From Leishmania mexicana MHOM/GT/2001/U1103 (taxonomy: Eukaryota > Euglenozoa > Kinetoplastea > Trypanosomatida > Trypanosomatidae): a stretch of 64,000 nt of DNA. Below, piece after piece: positions 61,431 to 64,000 of this stretch. The position numbers and the translations under genes are program-made. Each line of letters starts with the position of its first letter. Positions within the stretch are counted from its first letter, which is position 1. Location: positions 1,192,634 through 1,256,633 of the forward strand of contig NC_018333.1 of assembly GCF_000234665.1 (NCBI RefSeq), in the 5' to 3' direction. A model generated the notes under the pieces. That model saw only the letters and a program-made list of their open reading frames with translations. It made no database searches and had not been told where the DNA came from.

Positions 61431-62719
61431 TGCTGCCTTTTCCTCTCCGTCTCATTTTTCCACTGCTTAGTTGGGCTGCCATCTGCGTTGACGAGCAGTA
61501 TGTAGTTTTTTTTCCTCGTAGTAGTACGCATTCATGTCCTTTTCAATCTTTTGCCTGCCCCAACTCTGAAGTGGGCTGCCCTCAGGTGCCTGTTGACGCT
61601 GCTGCGGTGGCACTCAATCACCCACCCACCACGACCACCCCTGCCGCCGCTGGTTCTTCAATTGCTCCTGCTTTGTTTCCGCTCTCCGCTCTGCTCTCCT
61701 TTCCGTTTCCCTTTTTGTCTTTTGTGTGTTTCGCACTGTTTTCCCTTCCTGCGCTGACGTGCGCGTGTGTGTGTCCTGGCGACGGGCGGGAAGACGGCGC
61801 GTCGCCTTCGGCGCACTTCTTGAGGTGAAGAGCAACACGAAGAGCTTCGGCAATCCATCGTGTTGCTCGGTCGCAACGTGCAGCAACGGCGCATATCGTA
61901 TGCTGTGAGCGCGACGCTGTGAGGACATCTTTTTATGTGTCGTTTTGTGCGGGTGTCTTGTGGAACGTTTAAGGGGATTCGTCGTACGACCGAAGGCTTC
62001 CGTGTGCTGAGGGAAAGGATGGAGGACGGGGTTTCTGCAGCGCTCATGGGCGGAGGAATGACGTGTACGAAAGGTGCCAACGAACATCGATGCTCTTGTT
62101 GGCTCTCGCAGCCCAGAGTCGACCAGCCCGAGCCACACGAGTCCATTCCACCTCTCCCGCCCCTCCCAGGCCCCGGATGTAGGAATCCGACGAGTGTCAT
62201 TGCAGTTTGTGGCGTACCAAGTGGCTCATCCGCTTCAACGTACGTTAAACTGAATTCTCTTAGCCAGCGCTCGGCTGCATCGCTGCACACGCACGTCCGC
62301 CCACGCCGTGTTTTTTAACGTGTAGTAAAAGGGTCTTAGCGACGACGACGAATGCATCCGCTTTCGGTCGCACGACTCTCTCTCGCTTGCTCTGACCGCT
62401 GCGCAGTGCATGTGCCGCGGCGCTCACTTCCTCCTCCTCGTCTCTTCTCACCTTAGTCCCCGCCTGCATTCATTCACACGCGCACAATATCCAGCGCCTC
62501 GCTACACAGACATCTGTCACCCATCGCCGAGGTGCACAACGGGGAGGAGTTTCTCTTTGTGTGCCATTCTCCCTTTCTTCTCTGACCTCCTTTTACCACC
62601 TCGTCCCTCTCCCCCTCTCCCTCTGCTTGGGGAGTGTCCTTGACAGGGTTTTAGAATTCAGCATTTGCTTGTCGCGACTCCGTCCGCTCGTCGCCATTTC
62701 GCCTGTGCTCACCGTCATC
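61431..62719. other. Spacer and 5' region of the last gene
   Basis: CT-rich spacer resumes near 61430. The part 61930-62310 is more G/C-rich, with a 127-codon frame without ATG that I could not support as a gene. Pyrimidine tracts at about 62565-62630 probably serve trans-splicing of the next gene. Confidence 0.5.
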
Positions 62720-63466
62720 ATGGAGGCTGTCGCGTGGACCCCCGACGTGGCCGAGGATCTTCTCTTTCGGCAGTTTATCAAGGATGAGGACATCTCCCGC
62801 CAACTTCCGCCTGCTCCGCAAGTGTCCAGCGAAAACTTCCTCGAGAAGTACGACCAGGCAACCAAGATCCTCTTCTCATACGTGCGCAACGGTCCTGTGG
62901 CGGCGCTCGCCTCGCAGAATGTGAACACCGCTGCCATCGGCAAGTACGGCGGTGCCACCCCACTTAAAGGTTTCGTAGGACGCACCCCGGCAACTAAGCC
63001 GGTTCCACCAGAGCCATCACGGCCATTTGCTCGGACGGCAACGCCGACGCCGGCTCCCACTAGCCGCGCACCGTCGGTGCAGAAAGCGACCGCCAACTCT
63101 CCCCCACCGGCCAAAGCGAAGCGGCAGCGTGTGGAGTGGCCAGCGGATGTGCCTACCAATCAGTTGCTGAAGAGCAACAGCCGCTCGAAGGTGGCGCACC
63201 TGACGGCGAAGCGCGTGGCGGCCCAGCAGGGCGTCGACCCCGATCTTATCTTTACCCAGAACCGCGGTGATCTTCCTCTCAACGTGATCTTTGCGTCGTA
63301 TCCCAAGGCTCTCAAATCCGTCTCCGCCGTTCGAAACGCCAGCGGGGACTGGCGCACGGACACCTTCACCGTTGAGGAGGAAGTCTCCTATAAGAGGGAC
63401 TTGGGTTACGTGCATTGTGGACCCAGCCAGTGCACGTATGGTGACTGGCTTCCTTCTCAGTCGTGA
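62720..63466 (+). CDS. Conserved-looking hypothetical protein, 248 aa
   Basis: Codon composition and absence of pyrimidine-tract bias indicate a real gene. The N-terminal ~75 residues (WTPDVAEDLLFRQFIKDEDI, then NFLEKYDQATKILFSYVRNG) are probably helical. Residues about 95-140 are Pro/Thr/Ala-rich with a basic patch (AKAKRQRVEW) that could be a nuclear signal. The C-terminal ~100 residues (KVAHLTAKRVAAQQGVDPDL to YGDWLPSQS) look globular and may be the conserved core. I do not recognise the family. The ATG at 62720 is the first in the frame after the pyrimidine-rich leader. No membrane segment. Confidence 0.75.
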   Translation: MEAVAWTPDVAEDLLFRQFIKDEDISRQLPPAPQVSSENFLEKYDQATKILFSYVRNGPVAALASQNVNTAAIGKYGGATPLKGFVGRTPATKPVPPEPSRPFARTATPTPAPTSRAPSVQKATANSPPPAKAKRQRVEWPADVPTNQLLKSNSRSKVAHLTAKRVAAQQGVDPDLIFTQNRGDLPLNVIFASYPKALKSVSAVRNASGDWRTDTFTVEEEVSYKRDLGYVHCGPSQCTYGDWLPSQS

Positions 63467-64000
63467 GTACAGGTGTGTTACAGAGTCAGTGAAGGGGCCC
63501 CCAAAAGAGTCTGTGGCGCCAAAGTTTGCGAGTGCGTGGAAATGGATGGGGTTTGATGAGCTGTGTGCCGCGCCGCAGCGTATACGTACACGAGAGGAGT
63601 CAGCCACGAGACATGCGCACTCCTTGGTCAACCACAGCTCATCGCCGGTGTAGCGCTACCTCCAACGCCGGCAACAGAACATTACACACGGCTCATCTTC
63701 GTTTAAAGCTCTGCGCCTTTCATGTATCGGTGTGCCCTGTTTTGCCACTTGGTTTGTTCTTCTGAGAACAGAGGAGGGAGGTCACGCTAGCATTTGGGTG
63801 CCGATCGCCGCGTGTGCCCGGGGTGGTCACATGATGAATGGCACGCCTTCGCGCCATCGCTTCCGCCTTTTCTCTTTTGTTTGAGCTTCTTCACCAATAT
63901 GTATATATATACATTGTAGTGTGTCTCTCTCTCCCCCTTCCCCTTTAGACTTTTAGACTGCGCGTTGATCTTCAGCTTTTGGATTGCCTTTTTACTCTCT
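63467..64000. other. 3' region at the window end
   Basis: Half a kilobase with no gene; a TATATATATA run at about 63900-63912 and CT tracts. Probably 3' UTR of the preceding gene and spacer. Confidence 0.55.

Noticed and set aside
61935..62318. 127-codon frame before the last gene
   Set aside because: Opens without ATG, no domain, and lies in the probable 5' region of the next gene.

Overview
The window looks like part of a trypanosomatid chromosome, most probably Leishmania. The signs are intron-less protein genes that all lie on the + strand, about 0.4-8 kb of CT-rich spacer between them (polypyrimidine tracts, CA/GT/AT microsatellites) as expected of a polycistronic transcription unit processed by trans-splicing, a coding region rich in G/C at third positions, SIDER-like degenerate retroposon blocks, and trypanosomatid-specific proteins such as PAS-domain phosphoglycerate kinase. 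From memory, MKT1 next to DNA ligase I matches T. brucei chromosome 6 and Leishmania chromosome 30; that placement was not checked here. Two 100-N runs (2522-2621 and 42054-42153) are assembly gaps. No tRNA, rRNA or CRISPR was seen.

Layout, all + strand: multi-EF-hand calcium-binding protein (212-2389); CCCH zinc-finger protein with Q/P-rich low complexity (5347-7344); an 8.3-kb spacer with a SIDER-like block and one copy of a near-identical 470-bp repeat; PAS-PGK (15655-17238); the importin-alpha exporter CSE1 (20336-23263), flanked by a pair of inverted ~565-bp repeats; a small four-cysteine protein (25884-26387); an LRR-like hypothetical (27328-28032); the second copy of the 470-bp repeat; a PDZ-like/dynein-D6-like/WD40 fusion (30230-32083); a TCP11-family protein (34452-37073); MKT1 (39143-41542); DNA ligase I (46629-48932); a small protein with N-terminal Met-Gly (49656-50087); a TTC5/STRAP-like TPR-OB protein (51169-52374); a Yippee-domain protein (53306-53740); a casein kinase 1 with a DVG motif (54561-55742); a 4-kb GC-rich degenerate insertion (about 57290-61430); and a conserved-looking hypothetical (62720-63466).

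The genes do not form one pathway, as is normal for a trypanosomatid transcription unit. Several act in post-transcriptional control: MKT1 and the CCCH protein in mRNA fate, and the TTC5-like protein possibly in tubulin mRNA autoregulation. Others act in nuclear transport (CSE1), replication (ligase I), signalling (CK1, EF-hand) and energy metabolism (PAS-PGK). The most interesting observations are the fused PDZ/D6/WD40 protein, active-site variants in PAS-PGK and CK1, the presence of a TTC5 homologue, and the arrangement of direct and inverted repeats that could support gene amplification of the PAS-PGK/CSE1 segment. I did not find a clearly novel multi-gene system.
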